Source of the DNA: Massariosphaeria phaeospora
Taxonomy: Eukaryota > Ascomycota > Dothideomycetes > Pleosporales
Reading direction: 5' to 3'
Assembly: GCA_011032825.1 (NCBI GenBank)
Contig: JAADJZ010000014.1
Location: 1,142,218-1,206,217, forward strand
DNA: 64,000 bases
Positions within the stretch are counted from its first letter, which is position 1. Each line of letters starts with the position of its first letter. Of this stretch, positions 34,782 to 45,705 are shown one piece after another. The notes beneath the pieces were generated by a model, which ran no database searches, was not told the origin of the DNA, and saw nothing but the letters and a program-made list of their open reading frames with translations. Position numbers and translations under genes: made by a program.

Positions 34782-35640
34782 AGGGCGGCGTGGAAATAAG
34801 CGTTTTGGGAGGCTTGGTGGGGAGGATAAAACTGGTGCGTTATAGCCGTGGGTTCGGCTTTGTTGTGTTTGGCCAGGTTTCTGGTTCATTCTTGTCCGAC
34901 GACACTGAAGGGTATGGTGTGCAGTTGTGATAAATCGAGTTTGAGATTGTTGTAGCCGTTCCGAAAGTTCCTGAAGTTATCAGAGTACATGTCAAAAACA
35001 ATTCCTATATCTCCACTCCACTCCGAAGCCTATTACCACAAGCTGATTTCCGAAACATGCTATCGTATGCGCATTCCAAAACTCTAATACTGACAAACAT
35101 CACTCCGTTTATCCGGGGTACGGTTGACCTCAATGCTTCTGAGCTATCCGATGAAGTCCGACGTTCCAACGTTCGGTTGCACAAGCGACCCACCATGTGG
35201 CATCCACGTGTGCGATACCGGACCTTGGAATAATGGCATGGAAGTTTACCACCGTTGTGGCTGCCAAATATTGCTTCTTGACCTTTGCGCTAATGATGTA
35301 TGGGTACAACGGTGCCTTGATCAATAGCGTGGAAGATATAGCTTAACGACGCAGGAGATTCTGAGTGACATCGGAGTATTTTCGGTAGTGTAGCTTTGAC
35401 TATTGCGTACCAAAATTCCAAGGGGGTAGAGAAGGCTGGAACAATCAGCCTACAATTAGAGGGTCCTGCTTCGCAATTAGTTCTAATCTCACTTCATCGC
35501 TTGATTCCACGTGCATGAAATGTGAGTCTTGTCTCAGCCTCTTTTGCAGGGCATCTTGCTGAGAGACATGCCGTGCACAAGGTCATAGGAAGTTGATATC
35601 AGGGCTACCACCTGTTACCCGTAGTATGATACTATTTTAT
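34782..35640. other. intergenic region
   Basis: No convincing gene. Short overlapping frames near 35,000-35,330 on both strands lack family features. The 3' UTR of the BCKDH gene should be at the right end. Confidence 0.5.
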
Positions 35641-36959
35641 CTAGTAGTCTATGGTCTGCTTGATCGCATCGTATACCCCTGTGATTGTTAGCATACCGCA
35701 TAAATACTGGCTCAACTCGAGTAAAACTCACTTGTCACATCAGGAACGATGAGCTTCTCATACACCAAGCCAGTATGAGTCGCCCATCCCGCCACCCTCT
35801 TAACAGGAGCCTCTAGCCGCAAGAAAACCTTCTCTTGTATTGTAGCGGCAACCTCGGCGCCAACACCCGCATTCGTCATGCTCTCGTGCACCACGATCGC
35901 CCTCCCCGTCTTGTTGACGCTTTCCAAGATAGTTTCTCTATCCCAGGGGTATATAGTCCGAAGGTCTATCAGCTCTACGCTGCACCCGAAATCCTTCTCC
36001 GCAGCTGCTATTGCTGCTGAGCATGTGTATAGTGGCGTTCCGTACGAGATGATTGTGATATCCTTCCCGGTCTTGAGGATCTCGGCTTTGTCTAGCGGGA
36101 GGTGGTATGCGTCCACTGGCACTTGCTCTACAGCTGCACGGTAGAGGACCTTTGGCTCCATGAAAAGAACGGGATCGTTCGAGCGGATAGCGGAGAGGAG
36201 AAGGCCTTTCGCTTGCACGGGAGAGCGAGGTATGATTACGCGGAGGCCCGGTATGTGTGTGAAGAGCGCTTCTGGCGACTGGGAGTGGTATCTGTATTCA
36301 TTCTATGTTAGCAAAGAAGATAGACAAGAGGGAAAGACCATTTACAGTGCGCCATGCCCCACAACGCCCATAGGCATACGAATCACTAGACCGCCGCAAT
36401 TGTAGCCTGTTGATCCCGACCTGTACCGATACTTGGCTGCCTCATTAACCAGCTGATCAAAGGCCGGAAAAACATAGTCCGCGAACTGGATCTCGGCCAC
36501 TGGCCTCATACCCTCACTCGCGGCACCAATGGCGAACCCCACCAGCCCCTGTTCGCTCAATGGCGTGTTGAAGACACGCTCCGTCCCAAAGTCGGCAGCC
36601 AGGTTCATTGTACACCGGAAGACTCCGCCGAACTGTATGTCCTCCCCAAACACCAGCACCCGTTCGTCGGTCTGAAGCGCATGCCGAAGTGCTTCGTTCA
36701 CGGCGGTGTAGAGGTTGATGCGCTTGGTTCGGCCTTTGCGGACATCCTGGGGCAGTTCTGGGTTGGAGAGGGTCGACCGTGAAGTGTGATGTAGTATTGG
36801 TGTGGTATCGTACTCGACTGAACCATTGAGGCGCGCACCAGCTACTGCTGAGCTATAGCGTTTGGCGCGCGACTGATGCTGGCTTTGCGGCAGGACTGAT
36901 ATTTGCGGGCGGAGGAGGTATCGTGAAAGTGTGCGTGTAGCAGTGGTTCTGGTATTCAT
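35641..36959 (-). CDS. BCKDHB: Branched-chain 2-oxoacid dehydrogenase E1 subunit beta
   Basis: Beta subunit of the mitochondrial complex that decarboxylates the 2-oxoacids of valine, leucine and isoleucine. Three exons (36346-36959, 35732-36291, 35641-35678) give 403 residues. The first 40 are Arg/Ser/Thr-rich, as in a mitochondrial targeting peptide. The transketolase-type pyrimidine-binding domain shows [33 protein letters not shown] with the cofactor-activating Glu, and [14 protein letters not shown]. The C-terminal domain has [13 protein letters not shown] and [17 protein letters not shown]. The last exon supplies [11 protein letters not shown] and the stop. Without the last splice the frame ends in a spurious FYSS tail. 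Divergent from MAM3. Confidence 0.95.
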
Positions 36960-37477
36960 GCTAACGAAAGGTTTTCTATTCTATCAATGGAGTCTGCACG
37001 TCTACAAGGTGGATATCCATCAAGGGAGTGAGAGAGTCGTTTGTGTTTGTGCTATTGCCGACGGTATGCGCTCGATGGCGCTTGCCCGGAAATGGTCAAG
37101 GCCGAGGTAAGAAGTCCCAGCCCTAGACCTGCGCGCTGCACGATGACGATCCTGCAGAGATTTGCGAGGAGCCAATGGAACATTTCGCGGACGACACATG
37201 GTAACGAAGAATTGGACGGGTGCGCAGATGGAGCAGCAGTGGACGGTTGATGAGACGAAGGGAGAGAACTGCGAGGCGGAGTCGGAACCCACGGGAAGTC
37301 TGAGCATGACGCCATTCTTGGCAGATTTGGGGTTCTCGTGCGCACAGACTCTCGCCTTGCGCTTCCATCACGGTCCCAACGGCCGCCATCTGCATCTCAG
37401 TTGTCTCCTCCCCACACCATCGTCAAGTCGACTTCTGTCGTTCCGCCCTCCGATCAAGGCTTCTCCTCCCTCTGGCC
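36960..37477. promoter_or_regulatory. Shared upstream region of BCKDHB and MAM3
   Basis: 518 bases between the divergent start codons. No motif can be named with confidence. Open frames on both strands here do not match any family and probably reflect the two 5' leaders. Confidence 0.5.
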
Positions 37478-39863
37478 ATGGCTTCCGCCATCAGTGCCGC
37501 CCGTTCCATGGCCGGCCGCGCCAATGGCTGGTCGTCGTCCCGCCAGTCGCGCCTCACCACCCTCGTACTGTGTCTCTTCCACGCCTTTGTGCCCGCTGTC
37601 AAGGCCCTCCCCGTCTTCCAGCGCGCTGTGCACGTCTTCGAGGATGAGGACCTGCCGAAGAGCCCCGCCGATGCAAGTTTATGGATCTACCTGAGCACCG
37701 CAATGGTTCTGGTCCTGCTGGGCGGGGTCTTTGCCGGCTTGACTATCGCGTAAGAGTCGCGTTCTCTGAGCATTGCCCGCACCGCTAACATTCTCTGCTA
37801 CTAGGCTCATGGGACAGGACGAGATCTATCTTCAAGTCATTGCTACATCTGGCGAGGGTTCTGAGCGGAAGAACGCCAAGTCCGTTCTTCGCCTTCTGAA
37901 AGGGGGCAAGCACTGGGTCTTGGTGACGCTGCTCCTGAGCAATGTCATCACCAACGAGACCTTGCCTATCGTGCTGGACAGGTCGCTCGGTGGTGGTTGG
38001 CCCGCTGTGGTCAGCTCCACGGTCCTCATTGGTATGTTGCTTGTTTTGTCTACTTCCACTGTTTGGTGTTGACCACCCGTAGTCATTTTCGGAGAAGTCG
38101 TCCCCCAATCGATATGTGTGCGCTACGGACTGCCTATCGGCGCTTGGATGGCTCCCATTGTCCGGTGTCTCATGTACTTGATGGCTCCTATTGCGTGGCC
38201 CACGGCGAAATTGCTCGATTACCTGCTGGGCGAGGATCACGGAACCACATACAAGAAGGCGGGACTGAAGACCCTGGTCACTCTACACAAAACACTGGGC
38301 ACGAGTGCGGACGATCGTCTAAACGAAGACGAGGTTACCATAATCACGGCCGTGCTTGATCTGAAAGCGAAAGCCGTGGGCAGCATCATGACGCCTATCG
38401 AAGGTGTTTTCACCATGTCGGCCGACACCGTGTTAGATGAACCTATGATGGATACCATTCTTTCCGCTGGATACTCCAGGATACCCATCCATACTCCAGA
38501 CAGCCCCGGCAATTTTGTTGGCATGCTCCTTGTCAAGATGCTCATCACCTACGACCCAGAGGACGCGCTGCGCGTGCGCGACTTTGCATTGGCCACCCTC
38601 CCCGAGACTCGCACCGATACTAGTTGTCTCGACATCATCAACTTCTTCCAGCAGGGCAAATCGCATATGGTACTCGTCTCTGACTTCCCTGGCGAACCTC
38701 GCGGTGCCGTCGGTGTGGTCACGCTTGAAGACGTTATTGAGGAACTAATCGGAGAGTAAGTACACATGTCGGACGTTGTGCGCGCTAGTGCTGATCATAG
38801 TAGGGAAATTATTGACGAGTCTGATGTCTTCATTGATGTGCACAAGGCCATCCGGCGTATGGCTCCGGCCCCCCGCACACGCATACCGAAGGGAGAAGTC
38901 GTAGCGGAGCCACCCCAAACGTTATCTCGAAACCAATCTGAAGGCGCCCAAGGTCCAGTGGATATGATGTACCGAAAGGCCTCTGCACCCGAATTTGCAG
39001 GTAGTCCAAACAGTGCAACAACACTCCTACGACGTCGCAGCGCCGATGGCAGTGGTTCCGCGAACAAAGGCCCCCATGGTGTTCCGCTTCGTTCCAATGA
39101 TCCTGACATACTCCGCCATCTCAAGCATCTTGGCCCTTCGAACGCAGCGAACAGGCCTAAGTCAACACGCATCAACACCGTCAAGATCAAGCCTGGTATC
39201 CCCAACACTATCCCTGAGCATGCTCGCAGACCAAGCGACTCAGCCATCATCACCACTCCAATTGGTACAATGAAGGGTGGGGTCGGCGAAGGCCTTTTCG
39301 ATTCTGCCGGGCGGGAGGCAAGTGATGGTGTGCACACCGTAGCTGTCGGCTATGGCACTATGACATCGGGTGGAGATCGTTTGTCTTTGCAGCCAGGAAA
39401 TGACAGATCCAGTGCTCGGGATGAACAGCCCACCTCATCGACTTCGGAGACTGCCAACGAAAATACGAAGCTCTTGAACGGCAAGGATGAGGAGAACAAC
39501 CGCTCGAGGTCGCGGGCCCAATCGGTCAGCACGATCGGTTCTCTACGTGCGAAGTCGAGATCCAAGAGCCCCCCCAAGAAACGTCACACGGCTCGAAGCG
39601 GTAGTATTTCAGAGAATATTGTGGACGTTAACGGCGTGAAGAAGATTGTCCTAGAAACAACGAGTTCTAGTGATTCTGAGGATAGAATCATCATCGCACA
39701 GGTAGAAGATGCCCAGGACCAGAAACCTAACTCAGAAACTGAGGGCAAGAGCGCAGCAGAGAGCAAAGACAGCAAGAAGAAACGCAAGAAGAGGGGTAAG
39801 AAGAAGAGGAATGGCGGAGACAATGGCGAGTCCCAGTCTCTTCTTGGCGGCCACGGGAACTAG
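37478..39863 (+). CDS. MAM3: CNNM/DUF21-CBS membrane protein, MAM3 homologue
   Basis: Integral membrane protein of the cyclin M (CNNM) metal-homeostasis family; yeast Mam3 is vacuolar and affects metal tolerance and mitochondrial morphology. Four exons (37478-37749, 37805-38031, 38083-38755, 38804-39863) give 743 residues. The N-terminus has a signal or first helix, then DUF21 with [39 protein letters not shown] and [20 protein letters not shown] segments. The CBS pair runs from [17 protein letters not shown] to [20 protein letters not shown], whose last part spans the final intron. The C-terminal third is disordered, Ser/Arg-rich, and ends in a lysine-rich cluster. The start ATG lies in GGCCATGGC, a strong context. 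Confidence 0.95.
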
Positions 39864-40771
39864 AAGTTTCACTACGTCGACTTTCTTAATATGGGTGGTT
39901 TGTCTGTGCACCTGGCTTCTTTACACGATCAGGGAAAACTGGTGGAGGGTCCCGCATGTCTTCATACTGTATCATACTAAAGCGCTCTTGGCTGCGAAGC
40001 TTACATCAGGAGTTGGTGGGTGGGTTCAGATTCATAAAAGTGTCTAGGGCTGCTCAACACGTCATCTTCATCGAGGGTCGGTAATTAGGCGGGTTTGGAG
40101 AAGGTGTGTGCGTCGTTATCCATATATCAAAGTCTGTGCTAGTGCGCTGCTTGATCTGCTGCCCTGAGTAGTAGTTACCTAGACTCTTTCTTAGGCTGAG
40201 CAGGAGATAATCAAATCTTAGTCGTGTGTCTTGGGTTTCGGCTTTGGAATGGTTGGGTTTGTGAGTGTGTGCTATGAGTGGGATGGGCGGAGAGTGTTGG
40301 TATGCACTTGCGCTTGAGGAAACGCTGACTTGCATAGGTAATGTTATACAGCTTCCTGCACTTACCGCCTCCCCACTGCAACCTACCCCGAAGCCGAACG
40401 CCCCTCACTGCACTGAAGAGTTGCCTGAAGAATAGTATTGGGACAGATGCTGGCTGGCCGGGCGTTGTGGGTATAGTCTTCGATTTCCTTGCTTGCGTGA
40501 GGCGCTTCATGCGTATCTTCCCGCCGTGTTGCTTCATACGCACTACAAGAAGAAAACAATCTATTAGGCAATGAGAAGTGCAGAATTCGCACACAGACAT
40601 AGGAGGTCAGTCTCACGTTGCGCGGCGGGATACATACTTCCTCTCTCAATCCCACCTTCACCTCACCTTTCCGCGGCGGAGTTGCACACACCTTTGCTCT
40701 TTTCTCCTCTTGCACTCTACCCGGTGAACCCACCTCACCACCGCTGCTCAAACAACCCGATACTCCTCAGC
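39864..40771. other. intergenic region
   Basis: 3' flank of MAM3 and promoter of the first F-box-like gene. A CA/CT-rich stretch precedes the start at 40772. No supported gene. Confidence 0.5.
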
Positions 40772-41991
40772 ATGCCCGTGACACCGTAAGTGACAAGGCA
40801 AGCGACGACTTGGATTCCTGACTAACAAGGTCGTAGGCGGGCTGCGGCGAAACGGCGTCGTGCCGAAATCGGCAGAGAAAATGGGCGACAAATTGCGATG
40901 GAGCTGAACTCCGTGTCACCACTGCTAACTCTTTCTGGAGGTTGGTTATGCTAACCAGCCTGTAATGATGAGCAAGGTTACTGACGAGTCTGTTAGAAGT
41001 ACGGAACCGTATCTACGACTACGTTACGACGTCCAACCACCTCTGGAAGGACGCTTATGCCCCACTCATAGCACCCTTGTCCGGCAAGAAATCTGGAGAA
41101 ACACCGAAACGACCGGACAATTGGATGTGGACGTCCTTCGCCTTCACCCAGACTTGCAAGCAAATTCGCTCAGAGTATCGGCCGATATGGTTGCGTAGTT
41201 CTGATATTCGCATCCAATACCACGACGTGGACAGATTCCTGTCTACTTTCTACGTCTCACCGCCTGATATGCAAAACGGTCCCATGCGTCTACAGATTTC
41301 CTGGGCTGGGGAGATGCGCAACGACAATATCATTGACATCTTACCACTCCTGCGACTTGCTGCAAGCGGCTCGAGCGGCTCGAGGGCTTCGATCATGTTC
41401 ATACCGCACGTTCTTGCGGAAGGGCTTCAATATAGGAAATGTTGGCCCTGCGGACGGTTGGACGACGACCCTGACTACTACGAGTTCGAGGTCGAGGTCC
41501 CGTGCCGTAAATGCGCATACTTTCGCAAACATGATGACCTTAACGCTCTTAACAAACACGAGCATCTCAGCTTTCTGAATGGCGTCCTAGAAAGCAACAA
41601 TAAGACATGGCGGACCGCAATCCGAGAGGGCAACTTGGCTGCCGTCACGTATAGTCTCCGTTTCCGTAAGCCTCTCAAAATGCGCATTGATTTTGCTATG
41701 GCAGGCGCACCGGCCTACTTGAACTGGCAAAACATGTCGCAGGGTGCCATGCGATTTGTCAGGGAAGCTGGACTCGAGTACGCGCATAACCGCGGTCGTC
41801 AGGACAAGCTACTCTATGAAGGGGTGAATTATCTCGAGGAAACCCAGCACAATTACAAGGACGATCCTGTCTACGAATACGATCCTACCGAGTTCGAGGT
41901 TGGCGTACACTTGGGTGCTAGAAAGGGCGAGGAAGGCTCATTCGAGCTGATCTGGCTTCCGGCTTGTGAGGAATGGGACAAGGTCAAGTGA
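40772..41991 (+). CDS. F-box-like protein, paralogue 1 of a tandem set
   Basis: Three exons, 40772-40785 (14 bases), 40837-40940 and 40997-41991, giving 370 residues. Across introns 1 and 2 the frame gives MPVTP, a basic Arg/Lys stretch, then LTLSGEVRNRIYDYV, the (L)PxEVRNxIYxY signature of fungal F-box-like proteins. The rest shows FAFTQTCKQIRSEYRPIW, a CxxC pair (CWPCGRLDDD, then CRKC) that may bind zinc, and the FLNGVLESNNKTWRTAIREG segment shared with its neighbours. Such proteins are expanded in filamentous ascomycetes, and function in a specific SCF ubiquitin ligase is unproven. The C-terminus is WLPACEEWDKVK. Confidence 0.82.
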
Positions 41992-42752
41992 CACACTCAA
42001 GATCCGAGTACGCGGGTGTTCTCGTTGCAGATACTCCCGCTTCTTCAGCTGCGTGCTATCTGTCCAGATCTTAAGTGTTGCTTCGTCCCAGAAATCCTCG
42101 TGTTCGGATTCAAACCCTCGAAGGAGCCTGGTACTTGCGATCGGTGTGGCACACAGCTGTGTTTCTCTTACTCCAACGATAGGGGTTTCGACCACCATGA
42201 ATGGTCGAGGGGAATACTGTGTCTCGGTGGGTACTACAACCACAACAGCTACGAGGACATGTGATTGCTGCTATGACGGGCGCGATGAAACTCCCGGGGA
42301 GGTGAGTGACACACACAGCTATCTGTCTGTCGTCAACGCTATCCTAGCCAATGACAATGAACTGTGGATGAGAAACATTCGAGACGGAGATTTCCAGGCA
42401 GTCGCTTTGCACCTGGATTCCGAAGCCGACATTTCGACGTGGTTGTGTCGATATCTGTATTGCTTTTAGTACCAAGGGAACCCCGGCCTATATGAGAGAA
42501 GAGTCTGCGGAGCATGGAGTCGCCTATTTTCTGAAAGAGACTGGCATTGTAGCCGAGTTTTGCCAGGTTTTGGCCTGTTTCCCCTAAAGCCATTGGGAAT
42601 TTGGAATCCAGGTCCAGGCGTTCGCGAGCGAAGGTGATTGTAAGCCTAAGACAATCTGCCTCGCGGCTTACGAAACCGAAACGGATACGGAGCTGAAGTT
42701 GATGTGGAAGCCGCACCGAGAGGCCTGCGCAGCCTTCGACAAAGTTTGGTAG
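41992..42752 (+). pseudogene. F-box-like paralogue 2, truncated and frameshifted
   Basis: Degenerate copy of the same family between paralogues 1 and 3. It lacks the first half: recognisable sequence starts at about 42,030 with ILPLLQLRA, which aligns to the middle of paralogue 1 (DILPLLRLAA), only some 40 bases after that gene's stop. A cysteine pair CDRCG, then SVVNAILANDNELWMRNIRDG, and a final AAFDKVW before TAG at 42750 identify it. Frame changes near 42,260 and 42,470 break it. Confidence 0.75.
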
Positions 42753-43372
42753 GCTCAATCTCCAACGCCTATGGGACACGTATTGAGATTTTCAAAAGAA
42801 TGGCACTTCCAAATCAAAATTAAAGATGGTGCAACGGAAACAGCCAGCTCCTTTGGCTTCCACAAATGGCATTGTTTGACGGAGAATAGCAGTGAAAGGA
42901 CCTAAGTATTTGCTTAGGTGATGGCTAAAGATGGTGGATTCTTCGACTAGGCCTGCACTTTTGCATTGTAGCACAACTTGAGTGAAAAGAATGCCATTCG
43001 ATGCGGGTCTCTATAAGAGCTTGGCGATAAGTGAAATCCTAATGTACTCCGAATTTCGTACCCGGAGCTGCTAATGTAGACTCGATAGTATGTCGAGTGC
43101 GCTGGTGCGTGATTTATTAACCAGCATGGTAGTTTTCTACCTCGTAACCAGCGTTGGATGCACAATGTCTCGTTGCTGGTACAACGCGGCCCCATTCACA
43201 CCCACCCGAATGGCCGTACGATCACCCAAAACACATAACCTACCGGAAAAGCGCACTGAGATTCCGCCCCTCTGCTCAGATAAAACCCGCCCATTCCTTT
43301 CCGATCTGTTTCTTTTCTACCGCAACCAACGAACTCCACAACTCGGGTCCCTCGAGAAGGATCTCAGGCAAA
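42753..43372. other. intergenic region
   Basis: Promoter of the third F-box-like gene. No coding signal on either strand. Confidence 0.5.
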
Positions 43373-44539
43373 ATGATCACAACAATGTAGGTATTGTAAC
43401 GAGCGACGCGCTAATATATACCCGCTAACGGATACAGACAAAGTGGACCATCTCCAGATCGGCACGGTACCTTCGAGGACCAGAAAGGCGTGCAGGCAGA
43501 CGGCAGCAACAAGGGCGCATTAGCGAAAGACGACACAACGGCCGTGACCGGCTTCTTAGCTCTTCCAGCGGGTAAGCATTATAGCCCCCGCGCATCCTCA
43601 TGAGTCCAAATCGCTAACAATTCCCCAGAGATCCGAAACTACATCTATGAACTCGCGACCGAGAAGCCGATCGTCGACGAAATCGCGCCGTGTCTGGCGC
43701 CCAAGACATCCCTGAAACACTGGCGTGCGTCTCCGGCCTCATTGTGGGACTACTTCGCTTTGACGCAAGTCTGCCAGCAGATTCGAGCCGAGTACCGCCC
43801 GTGCTGGATCCGCCAATGGTGCGTTCGCGTGCGCTGGGAGTTCTTCAAGAGGTTCATGGACACCTTCATTTCACCGCACCACTTCGACGCGGCCACCCCG
43901 AAACTCATCCAACTCTCATTTGTCTACGAGGACATGTACACGCGGAAGATCTTCGACATCACGGAGCTGCTCCGACTCCGCACAGCGAACCCGACCTTCA
44001 AATTCGAGTTCATCGCGCATCGTCTCTCGTATGGAATCCACGACGAAGGGTACTGCTGCAAATGTGGCTCGTTGCTGTCGGAGTTCGCCGGCGATGGAGA
44101 CAAGGAGTGCGGGAGCGGGAGCTGTTCAGGTACCGCCGAGCGGATGAAAGCATCGATCCGTTCGTGGCACTCGTACTTGGATGTCTTCAACGGCATCCTC
44201 GCCATGGACAATGCAAAGTGGCTCAGAGCGATCCGCGAGGACCATATTGATGCCGTCGCCTTCCAATTCGCAGATTGCAAGCTCCAGCTGGATATTTCGT
44301 TCCGTCTCGGGGAAGCTCCCGCGGAGATTGAAATCTCGCCGAGGAGAGGAGCTGCTCGCTGGTTTAGGGAGGTGGGACTGGCGCATATGTGCATGGCTAC
44401 GTTTTCGCCGTGTGATGATTGTAACGACATGCACTTCTCAATTGACTACTACGCGCATGCAATGCGGAATTCGGAAGTAGATGATTATCAGATCCATGAG
44501 TTTAGGCCTACCGACCTTCACCTTTGGAGCGACATTTGA
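43373..44539 (+). CDS. F-box-like protein, paralogue 3 of a tandem set
   Basis: Three exons, 43373-43386 (14 bases), 43438-43571 and 43629-44539, giving 352 residues. The exon layout and phases copy those of paralogue 1, including a 14-base first exon. The signature reads FLALPAEIRNYIYELA across intron 2, followed by FALTQVCQQIRAEYRPCWIR. Possible zinc ligands are CCKCGSLL and CGSGSC. The SYLDVFNGILAMDNAKWLRA segment matches the other copies. The second exon encodes a Gly/Asp/Lys-rich linker. Role unknown; ubiquitin-ligase substrate recognition is only inferred from the F-box-like part. Confidence 0.83.
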
Positions 44540-44864
44540 GCTGGGAATGGGGATTGGTTCACGTTCATGTATGCGGTATTCCGTAGGTAATTGATGAGAT
44601 TCCAGTGCATACTGAACTATTGATTCGGATTTTGAATAGCTGTATTGTGTCTGCCAGGCTACACATCGTCTAGCTGGAGCTGTCCTTTTAGACGTTACTT
44701 GGATTAACAACCCCAGTAGCCAAGGAAGCAAACAGAAATAGAGAGAGGAGAAAAGTGAAAGACCAATACACCCGAAGTCTTCGGTAGGGACCAGTAAACA
44801 TCATCGATGAGACAATGAGAAGACAGGCCTGTGGTATCCATGTACTTCGCATATAAGGAGTTCT
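44540..44864. other. intergenic region
   Basis: Convergent 3' flanks of the F-box-like gene and the membrane/coiled-coil gene. Nothing recognised. Confidence 0.5.
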
Positions 44865-45705
44865 TTACGTGAAGAAGTTGCCGGAGTCTGCGGGTAAAGA
44901 AGTGTTCTGCGTAGCCTGATTATCCAGACTATCCGGATCATCTAAACCATCGAGGTCGTGCAACCTTTGAAAGGCAACACTCATGATCGCCCTCATATGT
45001 CCAGTGAAATCATCTCGCTCGAGCTTGTCCGTAATGTCCTTGACCATCTGGCACGTGTAAGAGGAGGGCACCTCGGCCAGGGTGCGGATCAAGCCCACGA
45101 TAACCTGCTTTTCTTGAGCTTGAACGTCAAGGCGCCGTTCGATGACAGCGATGCTGGAAAGGTGGGTCTTGCTCTTCTCGTGGAGATATGCGATTCTCTG
45201 CTTGATTGTGTACAAGGATGCGGCAATGATTGCTAAGAGAAGAATGAATGCGGCAATCATGGTGCTTTTAATATGAGAGTAGACGGCGGAGACGGTGATC
45301 GACAGCAGCGATTTGATCACACGAACGAGAAACATCGAGAGGTTCCTAGTAACGTCAGTATTTGACGTACGCAATGTCGAGGGTAGGTACTGACAACAGC
45401 TTTCCAAAACCGAGGGGGTATTGATCCTCGTCGAGCGGGCGCTCGGGTGACGGCTCGTGAGTCAAGAAGTCACCAGAGACATCTTCAGGTACACGTGCGG
45501 CATGAGTAGAACGACTGGTATCGAGGCCGATGGTTGGCTCAGCGGAGAACTCGGTCTCAGTGGGGACGTCGGTAAGGATGGTCATGTCGAGGCCCTGCGG
45601 CTCAATTGTATCCTCGCGCTGAGCGGCCTGCCGCCCAAAACCTTGTACGAGACTTCCGAGGAAGCCGCCACCGAGGCCGGCGAAGAGGATAGCGAGAACA
45701 CGCAT
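44865..45705 (-). CDS. Small membrane protein with coiled coil
   Basis: I do not recognise the family. Two exons (45395-45705 and 44865-45345) give 263 residues. The N-terminus is a hydrophobic helix or signal (MRVLAILFAGLGGGFLGSLV). Residues 30-100 are acidic and disordered. Exon 2 has a clear membrane helix, MIAAFILLLAIIAASLYTI, then a charged helical stretch (KQRIAYLHEKSKTHLSSIAV) likely to form a coiled coil. The 49-base intron uses donor GTCAGT with branch TACTGAC and acceptor ACTAG. This donor is preferred because the better-looking GTACCT, six bases on, breaks the frame. Confidence 0.7.

Noticed and set aside
35000..35330. Small open frames on both strands upstream of nothing recognisable
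   Set aside because: Each is under 70 codons, they overlap one another and have no start context or family features.
45395..45400. Donor GTACCT for the intron of the membrane/coiled-coil gene
   Set aside because: It puts exon 2 out of frame and hits a stop; GTCAGT slightly upstream gives an open, hydrophobic continuation.
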